A stretch of 64,000 nt of DNA from Hsuehochloa calcarea (Eukaryota > Streptophyta > Magnoliopsida > Poales > Poaceae). The stretch's first letter is position 1. Every line of letters starts with the position of its first letter. Below the pieces are notes generated by a model that was not told the DNA's origin, did not search any database, and saw only the letters and a program-made list of their open reading frames with translations. A program made the translations under genes and the position numbers. Shown piece after piece: positions 45,606 to 59,954 of this stretch. Location of the stretch: NCBI GenBank assembly GCA_036346395.1, contig CM070604.1, forward strand, positions 51,663,503 through 51,727,502, given 5' to 3'.

Positions 45606-46488
45606 GTCATGACTACTAAACCTGTCTATGAGGTGCATGCGTGCGTGCCGAGTCCCGCGGTGCATGAGCTGCCGTGCGTGTGCATAGTTGCACTCGAACT
45701 GGAAGGAAATCAAGACCATGAACGGATGAACCATAAATCAATTCGGTTGTTGGGACGTCTTCATACGTCAATATTAGTGCAGTCCAAGAAGTAAAATGTT
45801 ATTTAGATATTTTTTCTGCAATGATGCAAGCTGTGTTTGAGCTGTGCATGGAGTCGGCATGTGCACGTACACATGTGTTTGTGTTTGATCCAGGAGGCGA
45901 GTTGGAATTGTCAGAACTCAGATTAACATTCAATACCAACTTTAGCCAAAGTCCTAATTAGATGAGAGTTTTTCCAACGTCCTTGGCATTTGGCAAGTGC
46001 AGCAAGGGAAACCAACTTGGTTTCGTATATTTCCGTGCATGCAAATTCCGTTAGGGTAGCAATCCAGATATTACAAGGTTAGAGTTTAGAAATTATGAGT
46101 CGAGTTATTTAGCATGTTGTTATAAGGGTCTACTCTTGTTATCGTGAATTCTTGAGTGTTTTCCATCTAGGATATCTCTGATTGCTACTCGTGTTTAATC
46201 TTGTTGACTGAATTCGTGTGCTGATCTTGTTTGATCTTTTCTCTCGCTCGTATATTGTCGTAATGCGCGGATGTGAGATTTATTTATCCAAATACAAGTT
46301 GTATCATGTAATTCGTGCTACATATATTTGTTCAAGATTCTGAAGATTTGTTTCAAATTACTATTCATATATATAATACTGTTTACATGTATCATACTGT
46401 TCATTCAACGCTAAGAGAAGAAGACAATATATTACTGATCTTCGAGTTATATCACTGTGAAGGATCGAACAACCCACGAATTTAATAT

Positions 46489-47033
46489 CATCTAAAGTTT
46501 GATAAAGGGGCGCGTCTCGTGGGGAAAGACGGCTAGGTCCGGCCGTGGCTATGGAGCAGCAGCCGAACGGCGTTATGCTGGTCCCACTACGCCATCGCGG
46601 AGGTTCAGCTGGGGCGCCGTGAATGTCCTCTGGGATGAGGCGAGCCGGCGATGGGTGGCGACGGGCGACGGCAAGCTGCGAGCGGCGCCGACCCACGTTG
46701 GAGTCCTCTCAGTCCTCAGTCCTCACTAGTCACGACTCAATCAGGTAAGGAGATTGCGTTCAATGTGTTACATTGCTCTGAAATTGGATGATAAATGAAC
46801 GAATTTGGATTTGTCCGAACAGATGTGTCCTTGTGTTCGTATTTTGGTGGCTTGGTGCTGTGCTGTGCTCTGAACTACAAATCTTGGGAGCTGCGAGCGG
46901 CGGGCGGCGAGTGGGAGAGGCGAGCGACGCCTGGCGATGGGTGACCACAAGAATGACGAGGTGGCGGCCAAGAAGGAATCTGCGAGCGGCGCCCTCGCCA
47001 AACCGCCAACGATTCACGTCTCAAGTCAGGTAA
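46489..47033. other. GC-rich segment with splice-donor-like ends, copy 2
   Basis: Same as 25806-26350, with one notable change (gttgtgctgg to gttatgctgg, a CpG-independent G-to-A). Both tcaggtaagga ends are preserved. Confidence 0.35.
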
Positions 47034-47566
47034 GGACTAAGGAGATTAATAGATTGTGTTCAAACAATTGATTCATCAATGCGTTGGTCCTGTTGGATTT
47101 TTCTGGAATGAACAAGTGAGCAGATCTTCACTTCAGTGGTGAACTTGCATTTTTCTGAGTGCTGCTGCAATGTTATTGTGCATTTGGCCATGTTCGTAAT
47201 TTGGTGGCTTGGTGTAGTTGTTGTCAATTTGGTTAGACAACAACGCTAATGTAAGGCAATCGTAAGGTGATTTGGTTTAATCAACGGTACTCATTCTGGT
47301 TTCGGTTACTTTTATGCAACTAAAATACCGAGAATATGACTGTTCTTCATAGTTGAAAGAGTTTAAAATGTACGTGCTCTAACTTGATTGGACACAGTTT
47401 CTTTTGGTTCTTTTTTCAGATGTATGGATCTCTATGCTCTCCTTGTTGTAATATTTCACAAAGCTTGAATCCCTTTGTCTTAAGATCCAATTATCTGAAC
47501 ATTCAAATCGTATTCGACCATATGCTGCTAATTACTAATAAGTATTTGTTTGTGTCTGCCCTTTAT

Positions 47567-47911
47567 CTTGGGCATCAGTTGTGTGGAACCCATGGGAGAA
47601 TTAGTAACGCTCAATGGAAAAGTATGGAAGATAAGGTTGAAAACAAGTTAGGTTGTTGGAAGGGAAGTTTACTTACAATTGGAGGCACACTTAGTCTTGT
47701 GAATTCTTGCCTAAGTAATGCGCCTTTATATATGTTGTCATTTTATAAGCTACCAAAAGGAGTTAAAAACGATTAGACTATTTCAGGGCCAAACTGCTTT
47801 CGCAGGAGGACCAAGGGGTTAAGAAGTATCATTTAGTTAGCTGGTGTACAGTCTGTAGCCCCAAGGACCACGGTGGTTGCAGAACATCGTCGATGAACCG
47901 ATGGAACAACA
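47567..47911 (+). pseudogene. LINE reverse transcriptase C-terminal fragment, copy 2
   Basis: Identical in content to 26885-27228, including the same frameshift in the poly-A run near 47767. The LINE was therefore already dead when the duplication happened. Confidence 0.85.
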
Positions 47912-49391
47912 AAAACAAATACGAATAATATTTCATTTTACCTACCGAAACATCCAACAAACACCCTATCCATTCCCTTTATCCAATTCAAGCGGCGTGG
48001 TTTTTTGCCACGCAAGCGGCGTATAGACGCCCCCAAGGGAACATCCCTGCCTCCGTTTCTTCTCGATGGGGGACAATTTCCCTCATATATTTCCTTGCGG
48101 GGAAGAAATTGGCCCATCCCCGTTGTCTACTGGGTGTGTTTGGTATGCATAACCTCACATTCTTCTGCAATCTAATATTCCCCTCAATTTGATTACTAAT
48201 AAACACATTACCAGTAATATAAGATTCCGGCGTTTGGTTGGTTCGAAGGAAACTATAGAATAATCTTTATCACAGATCAAACATTTCATAACTCGAACCA
48301 ACAAGTCCACAAATTTGTTGGAAGATGAGGATGTATTTTACTATTTTAATTGAACGATAATGTCGAAAGATTGATATACGTTGACTCCACACAGTTTGAG
48401 TTTGCCTTATGTGTTGTTGTGTTTTTGGAGCTTCGCTTGATCTGCTCGCTTTATCATTATGTTATAACCTGGTTTTGTATGTTTCCACACATGATCGACC
48501 ATGTCATTGTCTAGTTTTTTTATATACACATGTTTATGTCACTGCCTGGTTGTGTGATAACAATATCAGAGCTTAAGATGTCATGTTGTCGTTGCATCAA
48601 ATCAAAGCACCGTTTTTAGTGTCTTTGCTTCCTAATGCCTGAATTTATGCTTGGCTGACGAGTGATTTGTCTAGCAGGGGCAAGGGACTCGAAGAGATGT
48701 GTGATGTAACAAAATTAAGGCTAGGCTGTTCACCTGAATGAATAGAAGACTTGGTTTCTGGTTGGATTTTTTGCTGGTTTGGGTCTCTTTCTAGTTGGAT
48801 CAGGGAACACAACCAAGTTAAAAAAAGGGGTTTGGTGGTTTTATTCCGATTAATTTACATACTGACTATATACTGTACTAGTCTATCTAATTGATATACT
48901 AGAATCTTAGCTTGTCACTAGTGATTTTTTGATGAACTGTTGCTGCATAATGTCGATCCCATCGAAGCTGGTGCTACTGCTCGAGTAACTGGCAGGGCAA
49001 CCAAATATAGACATTCCTAAGCATTATTGAGGAAGTGATGTTTAATTAGTTTATGGAAATTTTATTTATCTGAATCCGTACATTGTGGCTATATATATAA
49101 TCTTGTTGCTTGCGTATTATTCCATGAAATTTAATAGGACACGACTAGCGCCCGACGCCTTTTTCGTCGTCCGAAACAAGTGATCTTAATGCGTTTTTTT
49201 CCTTTCTACCGAAACAAGCGAAAAGGAATCTAATGCAAAATCACGCACCCCTCAACACAACAAAATCTGACCAAAACACTTTGGTCCGATCTCGTTTGTC
49301 GGTCAAGTTCTTCAAATTCACTCATGAGATTCGAAATTTCTCCTCTAAATTCGTTCTAATGGCTCAAATAAACACAAAAATAACAATGTAA

Positions 49392-49630
49392 ACATTTGAA
49401 AATAATTATTGCAATATATTTGGAATAATGATACAACTATCAAATAGTGGAGGGCTGCAACAAAAGACGATGTCACAATATTGCAACATTTGAAAATAAC
49501 AGCGGAAACATCCGAAAATAATTGTTGTAACATTTTTGGAATAATGATGCAACAATCAAATGGAGTGAAGGCCTACAAATCAAAAACACCATTGCAACAT
49601 TTGAAAATAGAAACATCCATCCCTAACAAT
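49392..49630. repeat. Degenerate repeats of about 118 bp, copy 2
   Basis: Matches 28718-28960 base for base in the visible landmarks, with the same order of gaaaataatt and ttggaataatga words. Confidence 0.6.
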
Positions 49631-51137
49631 CATGAAGTCCTAAACCCAACATTTTAAAATTCTGTTGCAACAATCAAAATAAATATATGAAATATCTCAC
49701 AATTCTTATTGCAACAACTCGAACAACCGATTGCAACATCTCATATATCTGTGGGGTGATAATATTTTCTTCTTCATCAACCATGGCCACAACGTTCATG
49801 GAGTCCATGCCCGCCTACGATGGAGCGTGGCTGGCCTAGGTGGCGCTCGTGAGCACAAGCGATAGTATCCTTAAAAAGGGGAGGCCATCCATACAGGGCT
49901 CTAATCATGACCGAGAGTGGCGAGAGGAGGGAGGAAGAGGAACAAAGAGGAGTACGTGAGCTCCTACCAACTGCGGCCATGGTGAAAGAGATATAATGAG
50001 AGAGAGAGGGGGAGTGAGGGAGAGAATAGATAAGTTTTTGGAGAAGAGACTGTAAGCAAGGGACTAAAAAAATGTGGAGATGTCATTTCGTTGGATGAAA
50101 ACCAATCATATCTAAGCTAGGCACATGGACAAGTCATGTGGGGTTGGAATCGTCTAATTTTTTTATTCTCCCGACGTATGTCTAAACAGTAGCATTATCG
50201 TGCTTAACAGCTCAGCTCTAGTTACACAGATTTTCCGTTTTATGCCTGTAGTGTGGTTAGAGACGCATCGGGGTTTGTTTGGACGCGTTGGCTTCGCCTC
50301 TTTTCGCCGGCGGCTCGTAATTCGGCTCCCATGTAACCACGAATTTAGAGGCCGACTTCTGTCGATTCGATATTTGATGTTTCCTGGTAGACGTGATATT
50401 TTCTGTGCACTATGCTGTATCGTACAAAGAAAGACCTTCTCGGATATGCCTAGTGTTTATATATACTCCGAGACACTCAATGATTCAAACGGCAAGGAGG
50501 CTTACCACGTTAGAATAGATAGAGCACGCTCCACATTTCATCCAACGCGTCAAAATTCGTTGTTATATTTGACTTGTACTGCAAGCTGAACCTTGAACCA
50601 ACAAAGTTCTAGAATTCTCTTATAGAGTCAGGAATTTCTTCCCTTCTAAGCTGTGAAGGGTAAGTGAAAGAAGATATTGAGGTGTTGCGATGTTGTGCAG
50701 TGGTGGCGTGGCAACCTCAAAGCGCCCTACGGTAGTCACCCACCCCTTACTCCACCTCTGTGACGCCATCTCAATCACCCAATGCTGTCACCAGGGATTC
50801 ACGACTGGGATTAGGGGCACTGCCACCCAAAAAAATTGTGGCCCCTCCTCGACTTGCCCCTCCCAACCTGGAAGAGAAAATCTCTCTAGATCTCTGTATT
50901 TGAGGATACACACAATGCAAAATTTATTACAATAACAGTAATATTCTTAACTGATTTAAACAATCACCTCATAAATCATAATGAAGGGCAAAATAAATAC
51001 CGACATAAACCAACGACAAAACATAAGCCGTAAAGATAGTAAACAACTTTATGAAAATAAACAAAGACAAAGAAGTGCTTCAAACATCTCGAAAGTCTAT
51101 TAAATTGCTTCCACCCATGCTTGTTGAAGATCTCCCG

Positions 51138-52022
51138 TGTAATGATCTCCAATGCTCTGCTCTCAGCTACCAAGACCTCCTACCTTCCTTGGCATTACAA
51201 AGCTGACCAAGAATGGATCCAATAGATACATCTGAATATAACCTGCAGAACATGGTCAATAACTTTCTTATCGAAAATGACATCATTACGATATAACCAG
51301 ATAGTCCAAAGAAAGTGCAAACCGCCCCACCAAAATATTTGCTTTTAAATCCAAGTAAGACCTACTAACCAGTTCCCAAAAATATTTCGAACAGTTTTAG
51401 GTCTGTTAAGATTGAAAGCAATTTGAACTATGCGCCATACAAAACGGGCAAAGCGGCAATAAAAAAACAAATGTTGTATAGTTTTCTTGTGATCACAAAA
51501 ACAATAATTTGTGTCACCTCTCTAGATCCGTTTTGATAAATTATCCTTAGTCAAAGTAATTCCTCTACAAATGTACCACAAAAAAAATTATCTTAAGGGG
51601 TACATTAACTTTCCATAACTTTTGACTTTAAAAACAACAATTGGTGTCACCCAAAACAACATACATAGATTTGACTGAAATTTTTTCATTTCTATGCAAA
51701 TTCCATCAAACCGTATCCTTATCAATGATAAGATGAGCATTGGCTATTTTCACCACAAGATTATTGAAAGCAAGCAAATTTGGGCCAATAAGTGCTTTCC
51801 TAATATTCAAATTTAAAGGCGCAGTCCCTAAAACATCTGCAACCAAAGTATGTTTATTTCGGACTACCTCAAATAAAGTTGGATAAAGTTCAGAAAGAGA
51901 CCAATGTCCAACCCAAATGTCCTTCCAAAATTTTATTTCTTTTTCATTCTCTAGATTAAAAGAACATCGTTGAATAAAATATTACTTTACCTTAATCAAT
52001 CCCTTCCAAAAATTGGAATCCC
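51138..52022 (-). pseudogene. LINE C-terminal zf-RVT fragment, copy 2
   Basis: Counterpart of 30490-31375 with the same motifs on the minus strand. Small differences include altered bases near 51310 (aaagaaagtgcaaaccgcc versus gcaaagtgcagccgcc). At its right edge a 13-base block (ggtttactctcaa) is present that copy 1 lacks. Confidence 0.85.
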
Positions 52023-52324
52023 AAGGTTTACTCTCAACTTGGGAATGATCTGTGAATGATTTTTTGTGTAATTGTGAATGCATTGTGAATCTATGAATGA
52101 TTGTAGTTCTCCAAAATTTTGTACCTCAACTTAAGTTTCTAAAATGCAAAAGCATTATTCTGGCATTGTTTATGTGTGTAAGTTTTGAGGCTCATAAGCA
52201 TTTCCGTCAATAACATTTGCTCGCATGTACATAGCACAAAGACCTCCAGTTTATGCACTTGTGAGTTGTGACAGAAAATTGCTTCACATGTTTGACAAAA
52301 TTTCTAAGAACAATGTATAGCCTG

Positions 52325-52384
52325 AACAAACTGACAAACAATATATAACTTGACAACAAACTGACAAACAATATATAACTTGAC
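52325..52384. repeat. Perfect 30-bp tandem duplication, copy 2
   Basis: Same unit pair as 31661-31720, without change. Confidence 0.9.
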
Positions 52385-53342
52385 AAAGTACATGAAGCCA
52401 CCTGACACTGTTCACGTAATGGCCACCAGCGATAACACTTGATCACAGTAGCATTAATAGCATTCCATTTCCATTGGGAATAAAATTGCAACAACACATA
52501 ACAGATCAAATAGAAAATCTAAATGTGTGTGAACAAGTTCTTCGCAAAGGGTTCACACAAGTATTGAAAAAAGCTAACATTGTTATAGATACACGCAATA
52601 TTAGGCTCCATCAGAAGACATTTACTACGTCGGTCTACTTGAGCGCTCGATTCCTCGTGCCATCAAGCAACTTCCTGATGTCATCCTACATCCCCTGCTC
52701 CCCCAACCTACCGATGATTCAGATGAAGATTTTTGGGTCTGGGTATATCTCCTCCTGCATTGTGGCGAAGAATTGTTGAGCACGTTTCATATTTCAAACC
52801 CGACAGTGCCATCGAATCAACACATACCGAGACGCAATATCATTGGAGCGGCGACACTGCCATAGCCGCCAGCTTCAGATTTGATCGCAACCAAATACAA
52901 GAGCACTACAAAAACAGGGAGAATCATTGGGAAAATGTATGTAAATTGGGATGGACAAACAAGTGAGCTGCTTGCAGCACTTGAATAATCCCCAACTGTA
53001 TAGTTTTCGTAAAAGGGAACACAACATTACAATAGATAAAGATAAAGATAAATTTTAAGCAGCCAAAGGGTACGTCAAAAAGCTTACAAGATGTTGGCTC
53101 AGGTTCACTCTCCCTACAACAAGAAATAACCACTAAATTCAGTGTCTGATGAGTTGATATATAAAGTTTTGTAAGTTGTATAGGAGCTTAAATGCAATAT
53201 TAAGGTAAGAAAATTTTCTGATAACTATGTTTTATCACGGTAGAGAAGAAATACTTAACACAGATGCCAGCGGTGTGAATCCACTGAAGGGGCACCACCG
53301 AAACCCAAATGGCTGAAATTACATCCAGTGAGGAAAAATAAG

Positions 53343-53533
53343 TTAGAATCGAGAAACAACTGAAACTAGGCTGGATCCTGTGTTATAAAAAAATCTGAAA
53401 TAGTGAAATGTCTCTTGGTCACTGTGTACTAAATGCAATTAGAATTGAGAAACAGCTGAAACTAGGCTGGATCCTGTGTTGTAAAACATCTAAAATAGTG
53501 AAATGTCTCCTGGTCACTGTGTACTAAATGCAA
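53343..53533. repeat. 96-bp tandem duplication, copy 2
   Basis: Same as 32676-32868. Confidence 0.9.
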
Positions 53534-55299
53534 CTTTCCCCCCCTTCAAATATAAGACTGGGATACATAAGACAACTTGAATAGTGAATCTGAGGTAGAA
53601 AAATATCATGAGAAAACAGATACAAACACTTGCCCCTCTCTTAATTCCTTATTAGTGTATTTACGCCTCCAAACAAGTTCCCTATTTCCGTAAAAACACT
53701 CCAATCAAGTTTCAATTTTACCATTGTCTAAAAATACCCTGGAGTACTGTTCTAGACAATAATTACGAATTTTGGTCTAAAACTTTGAATAGTAATGCTC
53801 TAAATGCCTTTAGTAACCCTAACCATTTAGGTCATCGAGTGACTGAAGGGTCAGAGTTAAGTTTTGCAGGGGCAAATATGCAAAGTTACTTTTTTCTTTA
53901 GTGAGTCAACACTATTGAACAGCACAAAAATAGGCCATGAAAGGTTGAAAGGGGGGTTTTGTAGCATGTATGTTGCAAGAGTATATCCCCAGGGACCAAT
54001 TTTTCGGGGGAAATGTTAGCTTTTCACTATTGATCATGTATTCATGTGAATGGTGAATTAAAACTATTTATTATATATTCACGAAGCCTATATTGCTGTG
54101 TCATACACAAGAAATCATTATCATGCAATCACTTACATGGTCGGAGATTATGTCATGTCTCGCTAGTCACCCAGTCACCCATATCAAAATCGCTAGATGG
54201 TCGGTGTCCATTTGCATAGATCCAACGTCCATTCTCAATCTTCCAACAATTCGGGCACTGCATCGCTCCTTTTGCGTTAAAATGCCGATCCAATGCAGTC
54301 TCGGAAACAAACAAACAAAAAAAGTAGATGTATTTCAGTTCAACAATCTGATATAGAATAACTGAATGCAACTAAGTTTGCTGTGCTTGGGAATGGGAAG
54401 TCACCCACATGAATGCACACAGAGTTTCTCACATGTCACATCTGTGTTCACAGGCAGAATGCGTGCATTGATAAATTCGCAGAATGCAGACGATTGCACA
54501 GATACTTGCTATCACAAATTCATATCAAGTGATAACTCATTCTTGAACTTTTACCTTTTCACTTAAAGACCTTTTGATTTGTTACAGTAAAGCAGAGAAC
54601 CAAGCCAACTAGCAAGCTCCAAGGCTTTACTAAATTTTAAAATGGACAGAACATAGTGAAGTCCTAACAGGCAAAATGAATGCGATTAGAAGTCAAAAGA
54701 AATATCCAAGCAAAGGATTTTAAGTGTATTATCTTATCAACATTTCCAAAAGAAAGTCATTTAGAGATGTTTCAGAAGTCTAATTTCATGTTAACCTATT
54801 TCACGCTTTCCAATCACATAAAAAAAAAACCACTCAAAAGCTATGTTGATGGCAATAAAAGGCTGCAACAGCCAGAATAAGTCGTTCACCATTCAACATG
54901 CATTCAGAGGGTAACCACCGAATCCTTTATCTGGCCTGTAATAAGACATTTGATGACGAGTGATCCAATTGTGACGGAAGCAACCACCACAACCAGTTTC
55001 ACTTTGCAGAGACTATCTACACGTAGGTACTTGAGAGCATTAAGGCTAAGGTTACAACGGGTTTTGCCTCATCATTTACCAAGTCTAAACAACGAGATTA
55101 ATAACAGGAGTGAGTACGAGTGTAATCATGAAGTATTTAATAAAAAATGCAAATAATGCACGAGTAACACCATAATCAACGAGTCCTATTGAAAACTCAA
55201 CGCTTTATAGAAAATGAAGTTTTAGTGAGAAAAGTCTATTTTATTGAAAAAATTCTACTAATCACTTGCTTCGTGTGTTCGCCACATAAAGGCTCTCAT

Positions 55300-55428
55300 T
55301 GTTAGAGATATATGTATAGTTGTGTTATTCTCTATTGTTATGAGGGGTTATTTGCATATTTACCTCTTGTACTTGTCTATATATTCTGACCCATTTGCCC
55401 CCTGAGAATACAAATTGCTATTCTAACA
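55300..55428 (+). repeat. Short Ty1/copia LTR, copy 2
   Basis: 129 bp, identical in ends and length to 34636-34764, followed at 55429 by the tggtatcagagc PBS. Confidence 0.8.
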
Positions 55429-57137
55429 TGGTATCAGAGCCGGTTATGGTTACCTCTCCCGGACGCGCAACTCGTCCTTAGCCGCCGCTGCCGGCTTCCC
55501 TTCTTCCCCGCCGCCACCGCTAGTACCGCTCTCCCTGGCCGTCATCGACGCCTCCAGATCCCGTGTCGTCGACGCCTCCATCGTTGTCGGTGACGCCTGA
55601 AGACCATCGTCCCCCTGTCGCCGATCCGTCGCACGGCTTCCTGTCGTCGCTTGAGGCCAAGTTCGTTGCCTGGAGGCCGGCAACGGATTACCTGGCTACG
55701 GATCTGTCGCCGGAGCTCCTCTGCCTCGTTCCCCTGTCGCCGATCTGCCGCACGGCTTCCCGTCGCCGATCCACCGCACGGCTTCTCGTCGTCGCCTGAG
55801 GCCGAGTTCGTCTCCCAGAGGTCGGCAACGGATTACCTGGCTACGGATCTGTCGCCGGAGCCCCTCTGCCTCATCCCCCTGTCGCCGATCCGCCGCACGG
55901 CTTCCCGTCGCCGATCCACCGCACGGCTTCCCATCGTCGCCTGAGGCCGAGTTCGTCGCCCAGAGGCCGGCAACGGATTACCTGGCTACGGATCCGTTGC
56001 CGGAGCTCCTCTGCCTCGTCCCCCTATTGCCGATCCGCCGCGACGGCTTCCGTCGCCGATCCGCCGACACCGCGAGCCCTCCTGCCGCCCATCGCTTCGC
56101 TGTCGCCAAGGAGCCGTCGGGCGCCCAACCAGCCGAGCCTTCCCCATCGCCACTACCGCCGCCGGCGAGTCCTCCGCCGCCGCCGCCGAAAGGGGGGAAC
56201 CCTAGTCCCCCCCTCGTGTGCACGCGGTCGGAAGGCACAGGCCCATTAAAAAGGGGTCGTTTCGGCCGGCCCGTGAAGAAAGAGTTAAAAAAACGTCATT
56301 CTAACCGCCGCGCCATCCAAATCGCTGTTAAACTTCGTTGCCTTGGTAGCCGCGCCGTCCAGCGCCGCCTACCAATGGGCACCGTTTCCCTCCTTCGCTG
56401 CCCGGTGATCTTCGATGGTGTTAATTACACCGATTTTGTGTCTCACATGCGCATCCACATGTGTGATCTTCGTCTCTGGGGCGTCGTCTCTAGCGATGTC
56501 ACCGCCCGCCTTGCTCTACTCCTCCGACGGAGCCTACGCTCGGCTCCTCGTCCATGTCGGTCGTCCTAGTGCCGTCACATGCGCCACGCTGTCGCGTTGA
56601 CCTGTCTCGCCTTGTTCGGGCCACGTCGCACGCATACGCCGTCTTTGCCGACGCCGTCGAGGCCGGCCGCATGCATACACCCGCCGAGTCAGCCGCCTTC
56701 GCATGCATGCGCCGCACCGCCTCGTCACTCGCATGCGCCGCTACTCTCACGCATGCGTCTCCTCGACCTCACCTCGGCCATCTCCGGCGCCACATCGCTG
56801 CAAGCCGTGCCATGCATGCCGGCCATCGCATGCATGCGCCGCCTTGACATCGCCGTCCTCCGCTGCTCCACCGTCGGGGCCGTCGCTCGTCGACGTCGTG
56901 TTGCTGCGGCCGCCGTGTGCCGCCATGCTCCGCTGGCCACCACCTAGTCGAACCGCTGGACAGCGCCGCCCGAGGCTACATGGAGCTGCTGTTGTGCCGA
57001 GCTTCCAGGCGTCGCTGCTGCTGCTGCTCGCTCCCCGCCGCAGCCTCTGGCCAGCTCGCCGAGCTGCTGCACTGCCGCTCCCAGGCGCTGCTCAGCTGCT
57101 GGGACTGCATGGCCGGCCGGCTGCATGCTTGAACAGC
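55429..57137 (+). pseudogene. Copia leader minisatellite and gag remnant, copy 2
   Basis: Same architecture as 34779-36460: minisatellite at 55590-56060, then the FDGVNYTDFVSHMRIH and DLRLWGVVS Gag signature near 56412-56490. Here the reading after LRLW differs from copy 1, because acctgcccg is written accgcccg and gtctggctc is written gctcggctc, again at CTG triplets. Confidence 0.7.
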
Positions 57138-57141
57138 ACCT

Positions 57142-58802
57142 CCAAGCTGTTGCCAAGTAGCACGCCAGCTCTATCTTCTTCCCATTTCTTTCTTTGCTCC
57201 CTTTTCTTTCTACACTACCGAACAAACACTACTAGCTATATCAAATGCTACAGTTCATCACATCTTCCTCCCTTCTTGCATGTTGTTCAAAAATGCTTGG
57301 ATGCAAAAACTAGTGGTATGAATGGGAAGCTCTATAGACAATGAACGCGATGGTATAACATGCATCAGCAGGACTTTTGTTTTGGAGGAGATTTGAAAGA
57401 GAGAAGGTGAGGAGATGAATTAGTATTACAACTCAAGTTGGAAGAACTAGTAGTGTTGGGGAGAAATGAATGGCAGTGAAAAGTTTCGGCTGGGCATGCA
57501 ATAGGATTAAAGAAGTGGCATGAGCTCTCTTGGGGGTGGTTCGGCTGGTATGGAGCATCCGGTTGTGGTCTGGGGCACAAAGCAAATGGCAGTGGGAAAT
57601 GATGCTTTCAGCTAGGAAGAAATGACAGCACACGAGAAAGCTACTTTCGGCTGACAGCTCTGTTCTGCTGGGAAGAAAAAGGCAGTAGGAGGAATGGTGG
57701 GTTCGGCTGGGGCAAGGAAAAACTCAAGTGGCTGTGTGTTGCATGGATAAATGAAATGGAAGTGGAATACTATACTACTAGCAGTAGCTCATGCATATAC
57801 TATACTACTAGTACTAGCTCAAGCATATAAGTATATGCTATACTACTAGCAGCAGATTAAGATGAAATGGCAGGGAGTGTGGTGTCAGGCTGGGAAGGGA
57901 AAATTTCAAATGAACAGTAATTTCCGAATTTGCAAAATGGCTAAGGTGTTTAGGTCATTTTTAGATATAGTTTCTTAGCTCCAAAAATCACAAAAACTTT
58001 AGGGGAGGTTCCTGACATAATGTAGATGCTTAGGTAAAATTTTCAGAAATTTATCCAGAGTGTAATGCTCTCTAAAAATAGTTAAATTTACTGTTTGGTG
58101 GAAAATGATTAGCAGTATAGTTTTTCATCTCTTTTTCTTTTACGTTGCCCAAACGACCTTGCATGTGCAAACTGATTATAGAAACGGAATGTCCTCGAGA
58201 CAACGATCACGATGACATAACATGCGTTGCATGATTTTTAGTTTTTGGTTGAGATTGCGAGGAGAGAAGTTGGAAAAATAAAGAATGGATACACATGTAT
58301 TTTATTTGCGAGTTCTTCCTCCTTTTCGCGAATTCGCTCAAACTGCTATGCATACGAAAATAAATTATAGAAATGGGTTGCTCGTGCGATGACGATCGCG
58401 GTGGTATGACATGCATAGCTTGGTTTTGAAGTTTCAGCTGAGATTTGAAGGAGAGAAGGCACAGGAGTTAGCAGGGTCGAAAATTGGAAGAGATGACCAG
58501 AAAAGAAGGGATACGCGGTCGTTTCGCCCGCGGTCGGTCGAATTGGAAAATGAGAACGACGAACTAATGTATGCATCATGATTTTTGAAATGCATGCAGA
58601 AACGAGAAACAAAATATTTAATTTAATTGCAGTCGCTCAAACAATTTGATTTAACTTTAAATGCAACCTTTGAATGAATTAAATTTGATTTTTTTGAAGC
58701 AACATTTTAATTAAACACTGAAAAGTTTTAAAACAGAGTCAAAAATTTATTAAATCGCCTAGTTAAATATTAACATCCCGATTCTGAAAATCAGGATGTT
58801 AC
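57142..58802 (+). mobile_element. Probable gypsy LTR remnant, copy 2
   Basis: Counterpart of 36465-38113. The right end is better preserved: taacatcccgattctgaaaa at 58770 followed by tcaggatgttaca, so the final 33 bases form an inverted repeat of taacatcc and ggatgtta. Confidence 0.4.
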
Positions 58803-59813
58803 ATCTATGACCAGCTCGTATCTCTATCCGACCAGATTGTACATAGTCTCAACCAGTTCGTAACACCTTGCGACCAGGTTTCGACCAGACTACGACCAGC
58901 TCGTATCTCTATACGACCAGGTCATATTTGGTCTCGACCAGTTCGTAACTCCTTACGACCAGGTTTCAACCACTTAGTGATCATGTTCGACCAACCTACG
59001 ACCAGCTCGTATCTCCATACGACTAGTCTGTATTTGATCAAACTGAAAGATGTGCTCATGTATTCTCCTTTTGCCTCACGATATCCGGTTGAACTCCAGG
59101 TGAGATGATGTGTCATCCATGGACTGTTCAATACTTTCTCGATCAAGTATCGGATAACTTCATATGGTCGAACTCTTCGATCACCAGTGGCATGACCATG
59201 CACTTTCCTTATCCGACTACATCGAGGGGCTCACAGATATCTCTCCTGTTATGTTAGGAGGGGTAAATCTCATATCCAGCCAGTCACATTCTTTCGTATG
59301 TTTCAGAGCATACCTGTAAGCTACCTTTATAACTACCCAGTTACTGAGTAGTGTTTGGCAATCCCAAAGTGTACTCTTACACATGTAGAAAATTATGCTG
59401 ATATCAGGTCTAAGGATTATACATTATCATTGCTTGAGGCCAACTAATGACACATGAAATCATAACAATATCAACAGTGTTTCAAGGTAGATCAATCTAA
59501 CACCATATTCTCCAACATGTGTTTACATTATTGATTCGATATCCTTATATCCATAGCCAGTGAAATATGGCCATTAATCAATACATGTGCTGGTCGATAG
59601 AGTCATTAGTGTTTCAACCAGTGACATCCGACCAGAGATACATTTAAAACGACATCATCATAAGTTAAAAGAGATTCACTAACAAATCACATACTCGTTA
59701 ATCTTTATAACCGATAGTTCATTCAAGAAACATAATAACACATATTCAATAACACATAAATATAAACGTGAAACAATCATTCCTATAATAACCTCTAGGG
59801 TACGTCACCAATA
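58803..59813 (-). mobile_element. BARE/Angela/RIRE1-like copia LTR, minus strand, copy 2
   Basis: The better preserved copy. Its subrepeats are clear: gaccagctcgtatct starts near 58809, 58894 and 59000, alternating with gaccagttcgtaact units, each with a small palindrome (gtat..atac, cgtaa..ttacg). LTR landmarks on the minus strand are as in copy 1. A 93-codon minus-strand frame (59203-58922) lies inside the LTR and is not a gene. Confidence 0.7.
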
Positions 59814-59954
59814 ACCGATCGATACGTGTCCGATCTAAGTATGAACCCGACCCAACATGTCAATCGCCTGCACATATGCTATGTTTCCTTTCCTTGCAAG
59901 GCAAGCATCGTCCAAGATACGCTGCAGGTAGTCCAGCTCGCACGGCAAAGCCCG

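Noticed and set aside
58922..59203. 93-codon minus-strand frame in the BARE-like LTR
   Set aside because: It lies entirely within LTR sequence whose landmarks match a known LTR type, and it is broken in copy 1.
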